Below are positions 22,261 through 34,533 of a stretch of 64,000 nucleotides of DNA, one piece after another; positions within the stretch are counted from its first letter, which is position 1, and each line of letters opens with the position of its first letter. Source of the DNA: Apostichopus japonicus (taxonomy: Eukaryota; Echinodermata; Holothuroidea; Aspidochirotida; Stichopodidae); contig NC_092562.1 of NCBI RefSeq assembly GCF_037975245.1, forward strand, positions 8,039,001-8,103,000. Reading direction: 5' to 3'. The position numbers were made by a program, and so were the translations under genes. The notes under the pieces are model-generated. The model saw nothing but the letters and a program-made list of their open reading frames with translations, was not told where the DNA came from and searched no databases.

Positions 22261-25200
22261 GATGGATCTGGATTAAATGAAGACTCTATGGACTATATTA
22301 CAAGATTAGATCAGTAGTGACCATTATTTCATGCATTGAAATGCTATGTAGCTGTATATCCAGGAGAATAATTCATTGACTATTCCATAACAGGAATATT
22401 TTATTTCTTGTAATACTAAATTTATTCATTTGTGGATTCTAAGATGTTTTTAAGATTAAGAGTCAATTGTCAGTATCCAAATAGGAATCTGAATTACTCA
22501 GTATCTTTACAAAGTTTTCATTAAAAATGAAAATTTATTTTTTGTGAATGATATCATGAATGTGTTACTACTTTTTATATAATTGGAGGGCAATAGATTT
22601 TGGTAGATGGATTCATTTAAGATGTTTTATGAGAAGTTGTTAAATTTAATATTCAGACAATCTCCAATTTATGGCCTGGCAAACATGGTTTGTAAAAGTA
22701 GAACTCATGTAAATACAATTGCAAAATTTGTTTGTGGGAAGACACTTGTTCAAATGACTGATGTAAGCTACATATATGAGGAATGCTTTAGTATTTGTAT
22801 AATTTAAAGCACAAGTTAAAGGGTGTTGTAGCATTCCCTGTAGCTAATTGTATTTCTTTATCTTTTGATAATCATGAGGACTGCACACTCTTCACATTCA
22901 ATAGAAATTTAACAATACCCAAGACTCAAATTTGACAATATTGTGTTGAAAAAAAAAAAAAACATTTAAGGGTGTTAGTGCTGCCTCATGTAAATTAAAT
23001 CTTTTTTAGAACAGGACAAAGCAGTCCTTTCTTCATTCCAAAAAATCAGAGACAAGGCTGTAACTCAAATGAAACATGATTACAAAGTCTGGATTTCCCT
23101 GTCACAACGGATAGTCATTAGCAATTACTGCCAATATGAAGAAGATATAGAAATTCAAGAGATGGTAACTCAAATCAAACTGCAATATACAGTTTGTGCT
23201 TTATTAATACTGCAAAGACACACAATGGTCTGTTCAGGAACTCTGCTCTATGTCTTGGAATAATTAGGAGGAAATGTTAAGCATGCAAAAAACTTTGTGT
23301 TAATAGTACACATGTTATCAAAGGCTGTGTTAGAAACACCACTTTTATCAAATATCCTGGTTGGGAGTATGCTCACAAAGAAGGATTGGAAATGACAAAA
23401 GGGCAACCAAAATGAAGGAATGCTAAAAGTGATCTTCCCAATCATGAACACAGACGTGACTATTAGTGTTTAAATATACTTGTTCAGTGGAATTTTAAAC
23501 TCTACTGGCCATGGTGTGATTGTGACAGGCTCTGCTGCAATCTTGATATAGAGAGGAGGCTCATAGAGGAGCTACAGCATGGACGATTCTTAGCATTCTT
23601 GATAAAACTACAAGATCAGTCAGAGAGAAGAATGTAATGAAGTAAACATACTACGAGAGATTAACTGCTTTCACCAGTTATTTAGACCAACAGGAGAATG
23701 ATCCATAACAAACCAAACTAAAAGACTTCAAAGCTTCAGGATGTAAATAAATTTATGTACAGAGATCATTTGCATTGTGAGTCAATTATAACACCTAACG
23801 AGACCCTACTGGTAAATAAAAAAATCATAAGCAGTAATGTTAAGTGAGGAATTTATTCACAATTTTACAGCCTCAGATATTTTATGTAAATGAAGAGATT
23901 TTAACTACATAAAGCATCCATCATTACAAGAGTAAGTAGCATCATCAGCATACAGCAATACTTTATTCCTTTCACTTCAATAACAAAACCATGTACCCTG
24001 GTTCAGCTGATGTAAATAGCCAGATATACACAGAGATTATTACAACGTTTGAGGTATTTCGTATCATCAGTTATTGTTAATTTTACAACTTCTTGGTTTT
24101 ATTACTATTATGTTCTTATTGAACAATGCTTTTACATATATATCTTAAGTTTAACTGTAATTTAATGCTAGAAGAATTGTAGGGAGGCAGGTTTGAGGGT
24201 TTTTTTTTTCATATAAACTTTAATTTCACTTTGACACTTCTTATGTGTTTACTATTTTAATATTAAACAGTGCATTACAAATTGATTGATGTGATGAAAG
24301 GGTATTTGAGTGGTTTAACATTATATCTTCATGTTTACTGTAAGTTGTTAAAGAATGCTAGTAGACAGGGCAAATGGGAGGGGGGGGGGGATAGGGAAGG
24401 CAGTATTATCAGTTCATAACAACAAATAATACATTCAAAAGCTACTGTGTACATAATTATTTGATAATAACTTTCCATAGAATGTATGTTGTGCATTAAA
24501 AATGTGTGATTGGAGGAAGTGAAAATGAAAATACAGTGACCAAGCTTCAAGTCAAACCTTTAAATTGATCATCAGCCAATCATGAACACGGAAGTGACTA
24601 TTGAACATTGCGCAAGTTGTTGCAATGGGGCTATTGGAGAGTTTGAATGTTAAATCTTAATTTACTGTATGTTGTTAATGAAGGCTACTATAGGTGATGG
24701 GAGGGAGAGAGGGGGTGTAGTATCAGTTCATAACAGAAATTAATAGCTAGAACAGCTGTTTGATTATATGTAATCTTCTGATAATAACTTTCCATAGACT
24801 ATCATTTTGTGCGTTATGCACATTAAAAATATGTCCAACGAATGTGTTAGCATTTATACAAACGTTATTTGACTATTTACTCAGATTTGAATACAAGCAA
24901 AGTAAACCTGGATATCTCCATTGTTTCACCTAGTTTCTTTACAGAATGTCTGTGTTAGTTTTGTTCTTTCAACTTTCGTTTTATGATGAAACAATGTTTA
25001 ATTAGTCATGATAACGAGTGATAAAGTACTCAGCGATTTAGCAACAATATATAGCAGTAATGGAGTTTACAGCTCGATCTACACCCAAGGTAAGGTCTCC
25101 AGCTAGTCCATAAATGCAAGCTATAGTGTTCGTCTGCTAATGAAAATGTAAGACTAACAACATCATAGCTGTGTTAACAGCAGAGCTGATGAAACCACAA

Positions 25201-25370
25201 TATAACCTGCTCCTTTGAACAACAACGAAAACGGGCCAAATACCTATGACACATTAAAACAGATCCTCCCCCCCCCCCTTGCGGATAAAATTAGAATAGC
25301 GGTGCTTTGTTATATTGTTACTCGTTGATAAGTTCACTTTTACCATTTTGAGCCAAAAAAATTATTACTT
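22261..25370 (+). other. 3' UTR and downstream non-coding DNA of the PTP gene
   Basis: After the stop codon the sequence is AT-rich without long ORFs. ATTAAA at 22520-22525 is a candidate poly(A) signal; an AATAAA lies near 23746. Small ORFs at 22607-22807 and 23069-23263 have no recognisable domain. A ~30-base segment with CCAATCATGAACAC occurs at about 23438 and again at about 24576. The sequence ATGGAGTTTACAGCTCGATC... ending AAG|GTAAGG at 25060-25090 could be a tiny first exon, but nothing supports it. Confidence 0.5.
24325..24840. repeat. Diverged tandem duplication, ~330-bp period
   Basis: GTTGTTAAAGAATGCTAGTA at 24346 onward and GTTGTTAATGAAGGCTACTA at 24672 onward start two diverged copies. 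Both contain a G-run, TATCAGTTCATAACA, TGATAATAACTTTCCATAGA and a closing GCATTAAAAATGTG / CACATTAAAAATATG. Non-coding. Confidence 0.8.
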
Positions 25371-25376
25371 CATTGC

Positions 25377-25464
25377 AGGCGCGGCGGAACGGGAAAATTA
25401 TTGGGGGGGGGGGGGCTAATTTGTGGAGACTATCTAAGCGGAGCGCCATTGTAATTTGTATATA
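25377..25464. mobile_element. Truncated end of a hAT-like repeat
   Basis: CAGGCGCGGCGGAAC followed by a long G-run and then ACTATCTAAGCGGAGCGCC. It carries the shared motif of this repeat family but has no matching right end. It directly abuts the target duplication of the larger element starting at 25473. Confidence 0.5.
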
Positions 25465-25824
25465 TATTTGATCAGGGGCGTCAATCCGATTTGAAACGTG
25501 GGGGGACGGAATCGATTCGAGTATTCTGGCCGTAAGTACTATCTAAGCGGAGCGCCACCATCGGTTGGCGCGCAGCGTACAAGAAAATTTTTCTTCTGGC
25601 AGACCCCTCAGATTGCAGGAAACGGCACTTCCCGTGCATTATGGCAGAAAGCAACACCCCTAAAATTGATAAAAATTTCCGGCAATTTTTTATTTTGGGA
25701 AATATTCTCGAAGGAAGTGATCGCTATTTATTCCTAAGTTTACCAATTCCTCGTCTCCCAGAAGCGCCCAACATTTAAGATATCGAAACATTTTCGTGTT
25801 GGCTGATCCATGATCACCGCCCAT

Positions 25825-26481
25825 CAAGGGCGGCGGAAGCACTTTTAATCTGGGGGGGGGGGCACCGACATCAAAGGGCACTTTGCAGCAATTCGATTGG
25901 ACTGATGCAGCCTTATATTTAGTACCCTTTACAACTCTTATTGTATTATCTTATTTGTGTACACACATCACTCCATCAACGCCCCCCCCCCTCTCAAGGA
26001 CAATATGCATACTAGCACTGCAATATCCAATGTGCAAATTGGGAAACAAGGAGCAAGTTTTCTTTTGAGGCAAAATGAGGCAAAATGAGGCGAAATCATG
26101 CTAATTGCTTATGTAGGAATCTTCCGAATTAGAGTTTATTTCTTGTTAATATCTTAACAAATTTGTTTCAATCGAAATAGCTTTGAGTTTGACCCACAGA
26201 AATTCACTAAGAGTCAGAGGCGTAGCCAGGAGTTGCAAAGTTGTATGCACGACTATCTGAGCGGAGCGCCACTATCAGTTGGCGCGGAGCGTAGTAGAAA
26301 ATTTTTGGTTTTACAAACCCCTCAGATGGCCGGAAAAAGGCCCTTCCCGAGTGTTCATTCTGGTTCCCTGGCCTCTTGCTAACTTGAGACACCTCAATTT
26401 TTATGTAGAAAATGGGCACATTTTTAACCTGGGGAAAAGTGGGGGCACGTGCCCCCTGTGCCCCCGGTTCCGCCGCCCTTG
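25825..26481. mobile_element. 657-bp hAT MITE with perfect 8-bp target duplication, nested
   Basis: CAAGGGCGGCGGAA at 25825-25838 is exactly inverted at 26468-26481. The flanking 8-mers are identical, CCGCCCAT at 25817-25824 and 26482-26489. It contains a copy of the family motif (ACTATCTGAGCGGAGCGCC at 26247) preceded by GAGGCGTAGCCAGG, so it may be compound. No transposase ORF. Confidence 0.9.
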
Positions 26482-26889
26482 CCGCCCATGCCCGTGAGAA
26501 GTGGTGACTGGGTGAAGAAAAAGCCATGCCGTTTGAAAACATGGGCAGAAAAAGTGAAAGTAGCGAAACCTAAGGTAAAACGCGCGATAACGAAGTGATT
26601 ATTTTCCAGGTTAATTGAGACTGTATCAAACGCGAGCTTAGGACAAACATATTCAAAGGTAATGGCATTACTAATCCCGATATGTCGTCTTTGAGGTGTG
26701 TGGAAAATCCGCAACGACCATCAAAGAGCAATTGAATATTTAGTCTACTTTTCGATTTCGAAAACACTTTTTTTTTAAATTATGACAAAATTTTATGACA
26801 CCTTTGATTTTTTTGGGGGGGGGCTGTGCCCCCCGGGCCCCAATGGGCACGACGCCACTGACCCCAGGGCCTCAGATATAGGCCCATTG

Positions 26890-27250
26890 CAGGGGTGGGC
26901 AACCTTTTGAATGAATGGGCAAGATTTTAGGAGTGAAAGATTGACAGGGCCGCACCTAACCAACGGCCTGCTGCTGATTTCAAACCTTTGATTCCGAGGA
27001 CGTTCAAGCAATAGGTGTGTGTACTTAATCTGTATTCACAAAACCATAATGTCAATACAGTCCTGTTGATAATTAATGGTGATAATAGACCAACCTGACA
27101 GCATCATAAGTGCAGATTAATTCTAAGCAGCTACCTCGTTTTTGGTGATGATGCAAAATAGATTGATTTTTTTCTTTTTCTTGAGACATCTCACGGACCA
27201 CAAAAAAATCACTGGCGGGCCGCATGTGGCCCGCAGGTTGCCCACCCCTG
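26890..27250. mobile_element. 361-bp hAT MITE with CAGGGGTGGGCAACC ends
   Basis: CAGGGGTGGGCAACC at 26890 is exactly inverted as GGTTGCCCACCCCTG at 27236-27250. The CAGGGGTGGGCAA terminus and the internal GGCGGGCCGCATGTGGCCC are well-known features of hAT-type repeats in many animals. The flanking 8-mers match at 5 of 8 positions, consistent with an old or degraded duplication. Confidence 0.82.
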
Positions 27251-28528
27251 GTCTATAGGAACGATGTCCCAAAATTTTCCCGGACATATAGGCGAAGGAA
27301 GCTATCCGCCGCGACTGCATGTGAGTTTCTCGACTTTCTGTCCTGGGAGTCATACCACAAAATGGTGCATTTCCTCATACGCCATTATTAATAATTTAAA
27401 TAACTAACTAATAAGGCACAGCCCATATCCGAGTTCGTATAGCGAGCTTAGCGCAAATTTGGCGCCAGCATGTTAAACCAGGTTGCTAGGTCTACGAGAA
27501 TACATTTACATGAAATTTGAAAACAAGGATAGCAAGACAAACAACTTTTATTATGTTTTCAGGACCTCACACATGCGCATTTATCGTCAGACTTAGAATA
27601 GGTCCCATGTGAGTGGTGGCTGAAGTGATGAAGGCATGAAAATAAATCAGTGGTTGTTCGTTGGAGTCCTCAAGCAAGTTACCTCGGTTGCTAGGTGGAT
27701 TTGCATCTGGTTATCGGGTGAATTCTGGTCGGAGCGTACTATGTAACCACCATGTACCCAGGGACGTAGCTAAGGCCTGATGATTGGGGGGGGGGGGGGG
27801 TGTAGTGGCTGAAAATCGGTTTTGAAGCCAGAAAATTCCAACTGCTGCTTTTTACCCCCCACCCTCCCGCTACTCGTCAACGATACGGTCAGTGTCAGTC
27901 AGAAAACCCAATCTTTCGCGACTGCACTTCTGTTACGAACTTGTTGCGATACATTTGTACCCACTGGCACTCATTTCAAAAACTTATTGGCCCCCCCCCA
28001 CCCCAACCAAATATTTTTGTGAAATTCGGGCAATATGCTGATAGCTTTTTTGATAATTTGCAATGTGTTTTTCAGTGGTTATACTGATATTATTATTACC
28101 CAACAATTATCACCAATACGGAAGGGTAATAAGACGGAAAATTATTGTATGCTATTTGCATGCGATGTAAAAACCGATGCATGCCTGTATGATATGCACA
28201 TTATCATGTGTGATGCGCGCGTAGCGCGCGAAAAATTTTGGTTATATTTTTCGGGCAAGTCGTTACAACCCCCCCCCCCCCCCCCCCCACAAAACAAATT
28301 GGGCTCCTACGCCTATGACGGTAGTTATATTAGGCATTTTTTTGTAGTATTCAAAATCATAAGAAGTTTTGTACGGTGGAGTATAAGAATCGCGAGAAAC
28401 AATTTCCCAAAGTGGCAAGGAAAACGTGGTAAATATGACAGGTTAAAGGTCAATTTTGATCGAAATTTAAAAAAAAAATTTAGGTCATGCACAATCACAG
28501 GGATACATGAAAAGGCCTAGATAAACTT

Positions 28529-28563
28529 GAGTGCGACAGTCGGAAATTCCGACTGTCGCACTC
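28529..28563. repeat. Perfect 17-bp hairpin
   Basis: GAGTGCGACAGTCGGAA, one A, then the exact inverse. It lies just outside the hAT C-terminal relic, inside the 3.7-kb hAT element. Such a short, perfect, GC-rich palindrome could fold as DNA or RNA. No function is assigned. Confidence 0.9.
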
Positions 28564-28586
28564 CAATTTTCCAACTAGCGTCAGTT

Positions 28587-28964
28587 TTACCATGGCTTGG
28601 GGGTGAGACACACCCACACCCCCTCTAACGACGTCCCTGCGCGGTGAATATGGAACACGATCACATAGTCAGCCTGTTGAGTCATGGTGCTCCGCAGCCT
28701 TGTCTTCAAACGCCTCAAAGCACTAAAAGATCTCTTGGCTTCCGTGGAACTGGCGGAGGAGACGAGGAGCAACCGCAAGAGAGCTTCGACTTCACCAAAC
28801 ATAACCCGTACCGCTGGATTCATCAACTTGAATATTTGTCTATACCCTTCAACCGACGAAGAATGGAACTGGCCTCGAAATAAAGGCAGACTAACCTTAA
28901 GATTGTTGGAGAGCTCAGGATACCAACTCACGAGATCTGGGTGGAATTCTCCATTCAGTAACAC
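28587..28964 (-). pseudogene. hAT transposase C-terminal dimerisation domain relic
   Basis: The minus-strand reading frame contains LLRLLLVSSASSTEAKRSFS followed by ALRRLKTRLRSTMTQ. This is the conserved hAT C-terminal dimerisation block (leucine-rich, then SS-x-x-AERSFSxLRRIKTxLRSTM) found in ZMYM1-like and other hAT transposases. Upstream the frame is lost beyond 28964, and the RNase H-like core with its DDE residues is missing. It lies inside the 25473-29139 element and shows that the element descends from a transposase-coding copy. Confidence 0.87.
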
Positions 28965-29322
28965 TGAGTGATATTCGAGGATATGAATCCTAAGATGTGT
29001 AAGCCCTCACCAAATAGAGCCACGACACTACTCTTTTTCCAAATGTGTGGGGGGGACATTTGATATTGTTTCCCCCATCCATCGAAATGTGGGGGGGACG
29101 TGTCCCCCCGTCCCCCCCCCCCCTGGATTGACGCCCATGTATTTGATGGTGTTTTAAGAGAGTAGCTATTACTCGTAATGTATTGCAAAGACGTTTTTGA
29201 GTGTAGTAAATTACTACTTGCAATTTCTATGCACAAACGAAATGAGCACCCAGTTATCACACTTAGGGCACTTTAGAAGAATATACACTACGAAAGATGC
29301 ATCTCCAATTAGAAGGAAATGT

Positions 29323-29380
29323 CCCTGAAGGATATATCCATGGGAAATGTGCTACTATTAGAAGGATATATCCTTCAGGG
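29323..29380. repeat. 17-bp inverted repeat with 24-base loop
   Basis: CCCTGAAGGATATATCC at 29323-29339 is exactly inverted at 29364-29380. It lies 180 bases beyond the hAT element. No gene nearby uses it as an obvious terminator. Confidence 0.85.
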
Positions 29381-29619
29381 GATGTTGGAGAACTGGCTGA
29401 AATGAGGCAAGTCATTGGCCTAAGACGAATTTGTGTTGCGCTTACCGGTACTCACACTCACTGCTTCCACTTTTCACAGGGCGTTAAGACGCGGTTAGGG
29501 TGACAATGTGGTCTATAGCCAGGGGACGGGCTGAGGGTCCCACCAGCATTTACTAAAATTATTACACCTATATAGTATACGTGTGCATCGGACAGATCGA
29601 CAAGTATGCATTGAAAAAT

Positions 29620-29746
29620 GGGCAGATGCACGTTTCGGAGCCTTGGTAAATATTGGGGGAGGGGGCTTATCATGCATTTGCCCCCCAACTTTTTCATTGG
29701 GGGGCTGAGCTCCCCAAAGCCCCCCCCCCCGGTTCCGCCGCCACTG
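29620..29746. mobile_element. Right end of a hAT-like repeat
   Basis: GGTTCCGCCGCCACTG after long C and G runs resembles the right ends of other hAT-type elements here (compare 26468-26481 and 40579-40590). No matching left end was found, so the copy is truncated. Confidence 0.5.
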
Positions 29747-29749
29747 CTT

Positions 29750-31610
29750 CATTGAACTGAACGAAAAGTCACTCCATTAAATATTCTAGTGAATTGGTTT
29801 AGAGTGATTACAGAGAGCCAGCAGGGGCATTGATTTCGGACACATTATCAATGAGCATATTTAACATAACATTGCTATTTTCAAGTTACGGCCATGGCAG
29901 CAAGGTGACTTTTCATCTAATCTTTAAGATGGAAGTTATCGTGTTTATCACAATTGTTATACGTTGGCGACATCATTGTTGACGTTTCACTGCCACATAC
30001 ATCAAGAACCCAGTTACTGGTGAACGTATACGCGGTAAACCGCATATGAATTTACTGAACGTTTAACGTTTTACTATTGAAGTTATCAAGCTTACCATGT
30101 ATTCATTTGACATAATCTTGTTTATCTTTTAACCAAATACTCTGGTAAAATGGAATGTTGCAAAATCAGTTGTTGGTAGTAATTGCATGAATGAACACTT
30201 TGTTGAAGTCTCAAAGTTGTCAAGACATAACTAAATCTTAGTACTAACCATGTAGTGCTTATATCGAATTGTTTACTAGTGATCTTATATTACCAAGGTA
30301 TATTGAACACCGTCTACTGTTTACTCAAACGAGCACATGGTTCTATGAAACATTGAACTCGATTCAAATATGCCACTGAACAATACAGACTCGAGCAAGT
30401 TGATGTCTTTCCGAGTTTTGTAAGGACGACCTCTATTATCCGTGTTGCCACCGTTGTAACTTTTCAGTCACATTACTGATGCTATGCATTACACTGGATC
30501 TTTATGAGAATTCTCAAATTTTTTGCTTCATTTATTTTATACTTCCATGCATTAGCAATTTCGTTTCTCCAAATTCCAACACGACATCAAAACTCAACTA
30601 TTTCGATGAAACAATGGCACTTTTACATCTTTGTGAAAATTTTCAAATAAATAGCCGCGATTACAATTCAATGACAAATTAAAGTATTAAATGTTTGAAA
30701 TTTCGGGGTTAAACATCTTCAAAGACCCGATTATAACATGTGCTAAAATAATCAAGAAAATACGTGCTCGCAATTCTGTAAACAGTCATGAATGGTAATG
30801 TCAATTTACAAATTGAACAACACAAGAATGCTTCCTTACTTAGTTCCCGCTGTATTATTGGGGCCCAATGTGTACGGTGCCCCATAAACTCAGCTGGAGA
30901 TGTCAGACAACTGTGAAATGTGAAAGTAAATCACTACCGATAATTATAGAAAACATGGCCTAATTCAAGTATCAGTGGTTTGGATACAAAGTTTAAGCTA
31001 CTTTATTTTTGCAACAACACTATATTAGGTTGAAAATGAAAAGTAAGCCCATTACTCAGCCGTTTTTTTTTTTTTAAAGAAAAAAAAAAAAAATCGTTCG
31101 TGGGTAAGAATAAACAAGAAGCTTAGATTGTGATAAATTGATTCAAAAGAAGCTGAATAAGTTATAAGGCAGTAAGTGGGCATAGGAAGTTAGGCATTGC
31201 ACACTCTCACATTTGGGAGCATCCAGCCGTGCTGTTTGCAGTTTGTGAATAGAGTCACGTGACACAACTTTGACACCACACTATATGACAGTAGAACAAA
31301 GAACTGTTCGTCCAAGACGTCATTCTCCCCTTTTTAGTGAACTTTGCAATAGCTAAACAAATATTGTGGAGGTTGTGAAGCGTGACTTAGGCCTACAAGG
31401 TCATTTTCGATCTCACTTCCTTCTTCAGTAGAACACGAATTAACTTCCTCAAACTGTGGCTGGCGACAGAGTACAAATAAGACCTTAATGCGAAAAAGTA
31501 ACTATTTTGTCAGACATCTTCTGTTGGATCACAACTATTATCGTTGCATACGCGACGTATGCTGGCTAGCCAGTGCAAAACTTCTCGATGCTTGAAGGTT
31601 TAGTTGTACT
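29750..31610. other. Non-coding DNA upstream of the signal-peptide exon
   Basis: AT-rich, no recognisable domain. It contains the second copy of the dispersed repeat (31096-31186). The last ~200 bases before 31620 would hold the 5' UTR and promoter of the receptor gene, but no TATA box or other clear core element stands out. Confidence 0.5.
31096..31186. repeat. Dispersed repeat, copy 2
   Basis: Near-copy of 379-469, in the same orientation, preceded by an A-run of about 15 bases at 31079-31093. Confidence 0.7.
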
Positions 31611-31619
31611 AGTAACACT

Positions 31620-31704
31620 ATGTTAGCTAACTTCGATGTTACGCCAAGTTTCCTTTTCGTGGTACTGTTGGCTTGCAATAAGCTGCAACCAAGCAAAACC
31701 CAAG
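31620..31704 (+). CDS. Signal-peptide first exon of a second receptor gene
   Basis: ATG at 31620 opens MLANFDVTPS, followed by the hydrophobic core FLFVVLLAC and a polar NKLQPSKTQ, then a strong donor G|GTACGT in phase 1. This is the usual form of a secreted or membrane protein's first exon: short N-region, about nine hydrophobic residues, then a small or polar cleavage zone. The next plausible plus-strand exon in the same phase is the EGF exon at 54875, where G+TG gives Val and the sequence continues NCSNYPC. I infer that they belong together, with a ~23-kb intron filled with transposons. Alternatives are a short secreted protein or a chance ORF. Confidence 0.6.
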
Positions 31705-33523
31705 GTACGTAATTCGGGTATACACAGGAGAAAGAGTGGAAAGTTTGTTGATGTGAGCCAGTCACGTCAAGACACGTACGGGTATAAAGAACACTTAGGC
31801 ATAGTCCTTTAGCTAGGTTAGGCTATGCATGCTACACTCATGGAGCAGAATATAAGTCTTACATTCTGTTCAATGGCTACAGTAGGCCGGTTGTGTGGTA
31901 GTTGGTACATTACCTTTTGTAGCCTAACGTTAAAATTAGAAAAAGCTTATGCCTCTATGGGCCTTCGATAAGACATTGTTGTACAGGTAACATGTGTTGA
32001 AAGGCTCGTTCAGTAGGCTACTTGTCATGTTTCTTTGTTTAAATAATGAGTTCTTTGAGCAATCAAGTAGAACACTAGTCGACGTTGAGTATGATATAGT
32101 ATTATATATTTACATATTGTTATATTTTATTGTGTAACATAGTCATACTGTATAGTCAGTATTGCGAAGTTCGGAACACTGCGAAGTTCGGACACCCACC
32201 CCTAAGAAATACACGATTTCACAATGACAACCTACAGTAAGAGCCAATTTCGCTAAAAATTACGAAGCTACAGTTATTTTCTCTTCAAAATGACCTCTGT
32301 GCAAACAAGTACTTAACATAAAAGGAAGTTATAGTTTAGGGTGTTTTAAGGGTTAGGTGTCCAAACTTCGCAGTGTCCATGCTACAGGACAGATATAGGA
32401 CGACATGACCAAGATTAAGTGTTGACAGGTGGAAAGACAGGGTGAACAAGGACGAACAGACGGCGTGCTCTAACTTATATACCATAATGCAAATGCACAG
32501 CTCAATAATAAACAGGTGCAGATTCTTCAATGTAGGGCAAGGTTTGCACAAGTGTATCTTGCATATTCCATAACATTAGAGTGAAGTACTTCATCCAATG
32601 CAAGGCACATGTAATCCAAGTTCATAGCATAGGCTTAGAGTAGAATTAGCTCTAAAGGTCTCATCTAGTTGAGGTCTAGCTACTAGTGTACTTGTGCAGA
32701 TATCGCCAAATCATGCATTAATTAATACGTAAAGTATCAAAAAAGTAATTGGCTGTAGTACTATTTAATAGTTAATAGTTATTATCATTTGCAAAACTCG
32801 CAAGCAGTATTTAACCACTTGTATGATTCTCATTTTTTGAATCCCAGGATTAAATAAGTACAAAAAAATATGTGCGTATTCTATTACAATGATGCAATAG
32901 TCCTAAACTCTCTTTAAATGAAATGAGCATTCATATTTCACACCAAGGTGATATGGCATGAAACTGTGCTAGCATTTTTCTTTTTTGGGAAACAAAAAAT
33001 TGTGTTGTACCCTTCCTTATACTTCTGTTGTATGACTAACTATAATGTTCAACACTTAGGCTGCAAGTGTTATACAAATGTCAACACTGGAATCACACCT
33101 TTCTTAGCAAAAATGTTAAAAGATGACATTGTAATGAATAAAGCTGATTTCATGTAGAAAACACAGCATATCCTGGCTAAGAAGGTTATCTACCCGGTGA
33201 GTTTACCAGAAGCAAAACAAAAATATTTTCTTCAAATTTTTATTTTCCATAAAAAATTATCCTACCATTAGCTGGCTGTACTACAATTACCGAAGGCCTA
33301 GCCAAAATTAGCAAGAGCTTCATATTTGAAATATTTCGTAAAGCAACCAGCAGTTAATTGTGATACACAAACTAGATTCTCGTAATACAAGTTTTTTATG
33401 CATTGACGTTTTAACAAAGTGCATCCATGATACTCTTTGCAACTTTTAAAATGATATACAATTTTTGTAATAATTAGTAAGGGATTTCCACGAGTATATA
33501 TCTTTCATTCAGCGAATACTATA
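31705..33523. other. Intronic DNA before the CACTG elements
   Basis: AT-rich non-coding sequence, apart from the 199-bp element at 32177-32375. No exon-like segment was recognised. Confidence 0.5.
32177..32375. mobile_element. 199-bp MITE with CACTG ends
   Basis: CACTGCGAAGTTCGGACACC at 32177 is inverted with few mismatches at the right end, which closes CTTCGCAGTG at 32375. The similarity continues for about 30 bases each side. An extra copy of GCGAAGTTCGG lies just outside the left end at 32164. CACTG termini resemble the larger elements at 33524 and 41357. No ORF. Confidence 0.75.
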
Positions 33524-33549
33524 CACTGAAAACTTAAATTGGTTCACCG

Positions 33550-33910
33550 ACTAACGTAACGTTAGTCCATCTGGTGCCTCTCCCGACTAACATAGCCTTA
33601 GTCAGTTTCTATACCGACTTATTTATTCCTTAGTCAGTTGGATTTCTTAGTCGGTCATCTTAGTCCATCAGCTTAGTCGATCAACAATTTCTTAGTCGGT
33701 AAATGTATATTAGTCAGTTACATCAGTTGGTGACATTAGTCGGTCTTTACCGACTAATTTATATGAGCCACCGACTAGTTTATAGCAGGTTTTACATTAG
33801 TCAGGATGGTGCCTCTCCCGACTAACCTTTCTTAGTCGGTATCGACTGACTAGTTGCACTGACTAGAATCACTGAAAGAATTAAACCCGACTAGTTTCAC
33901 TGACTAGCAT
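33550..33910. repeat. Left subterminal repeat field (TTAGTCGGT motif)
   Basis: About twenty near-copies of TTAGTCGGT or its inverse ACCGACTAA within 360 bases, irregularly spaced and in both orientations, for example at the CCGACTAACGTAACGTTAG and CCCGACTAACATAGCC sites. Confidence 0.9.
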
Positions 33911-34533
33911 CACTGAAAGAAAAGAGAGCAGAAGAAACACAAATAATGTGTACGTTGGCAGTATTTATTTCTGATAAAACTTCTGATGTCTACAAAGGCT
34001 GACTTTCGACAGATAGAGAAGAAATCACTGTAAACAAATATCTGAAAATATGATTTTATTCCAACAAAGTTAAGACAAGTTAATGGATCAAACATGAATC
34101 GCAAAAGTATAGCACTGCACAATAATGCAAAGTTGAATCTTGGGCAAGGGTTCCTCATGACTTTCGTTTTAAAGTGGTACCCCAAATCGACACCAGTTAA
34201 GTCTTCACGAACAAACAGTGTTTCTCTTAACTACAAATGGCCTCCCACTTGTCTTCAGGAAGCCAAAATCTGCACCATTATTGACCTGTGAACAGAAAAT
34301 GTGATATACGTGTAAGCACAGATACAGATATAGCACATGATAACTCTATCATAAACATACATTTACATTAAAATTTTATAACATATTGGGAGGTATACAT
34401 TTAAATCTAGGTCCCTCAAATTATAAGCCAGGAATAGCAGCTTTACCAAATAATTATTAGCTTTGCACAGCATAACACCAAGTTATTTTTCAAAGCTTAA
34501 TAATTATGTTAACCATGTTAATAATGATCCCAA

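Larger units (their letters stand above)
25473..29139 (-). mobile_element. 3.7-kb hAT element with perfect 8-bp target duplication, host to nested insertions
   Basis: The left end CAGGGGCGTCAATCC and the right end GGATTGACGCCCATG are inverted copies with one terminal mismatch. Flanking 8-mers are identical: TATTTGAT at 25465-25472 and at 29140-29147. A hAT dimerisation-domain relic on the minus strand (28587-28964) fits the class and gives the orientation. The ACTATCTAAGCGGAGCGCC family motif is at 25536, just inside the left end, so this element is a candidate source for the shorter family members. Two smaller hAT-type elements are inserted in it (25825-26481 and 26890-27250). Confidence 0.85.

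Noticed and set aside
25060-25090. Tiny first exon encoding MEFTARSTPK before GTAAGG
   Set aside because: No signal peptide, no phase partner and no homology; a chance ATG plus donor is likely.
27759-28639. Element between CAGGGACGTAGCTAAGG and AACGACGTCCCTG
   Set aside because: Ends are loosely inverted but no target duplication is present; evidence too weak to list.
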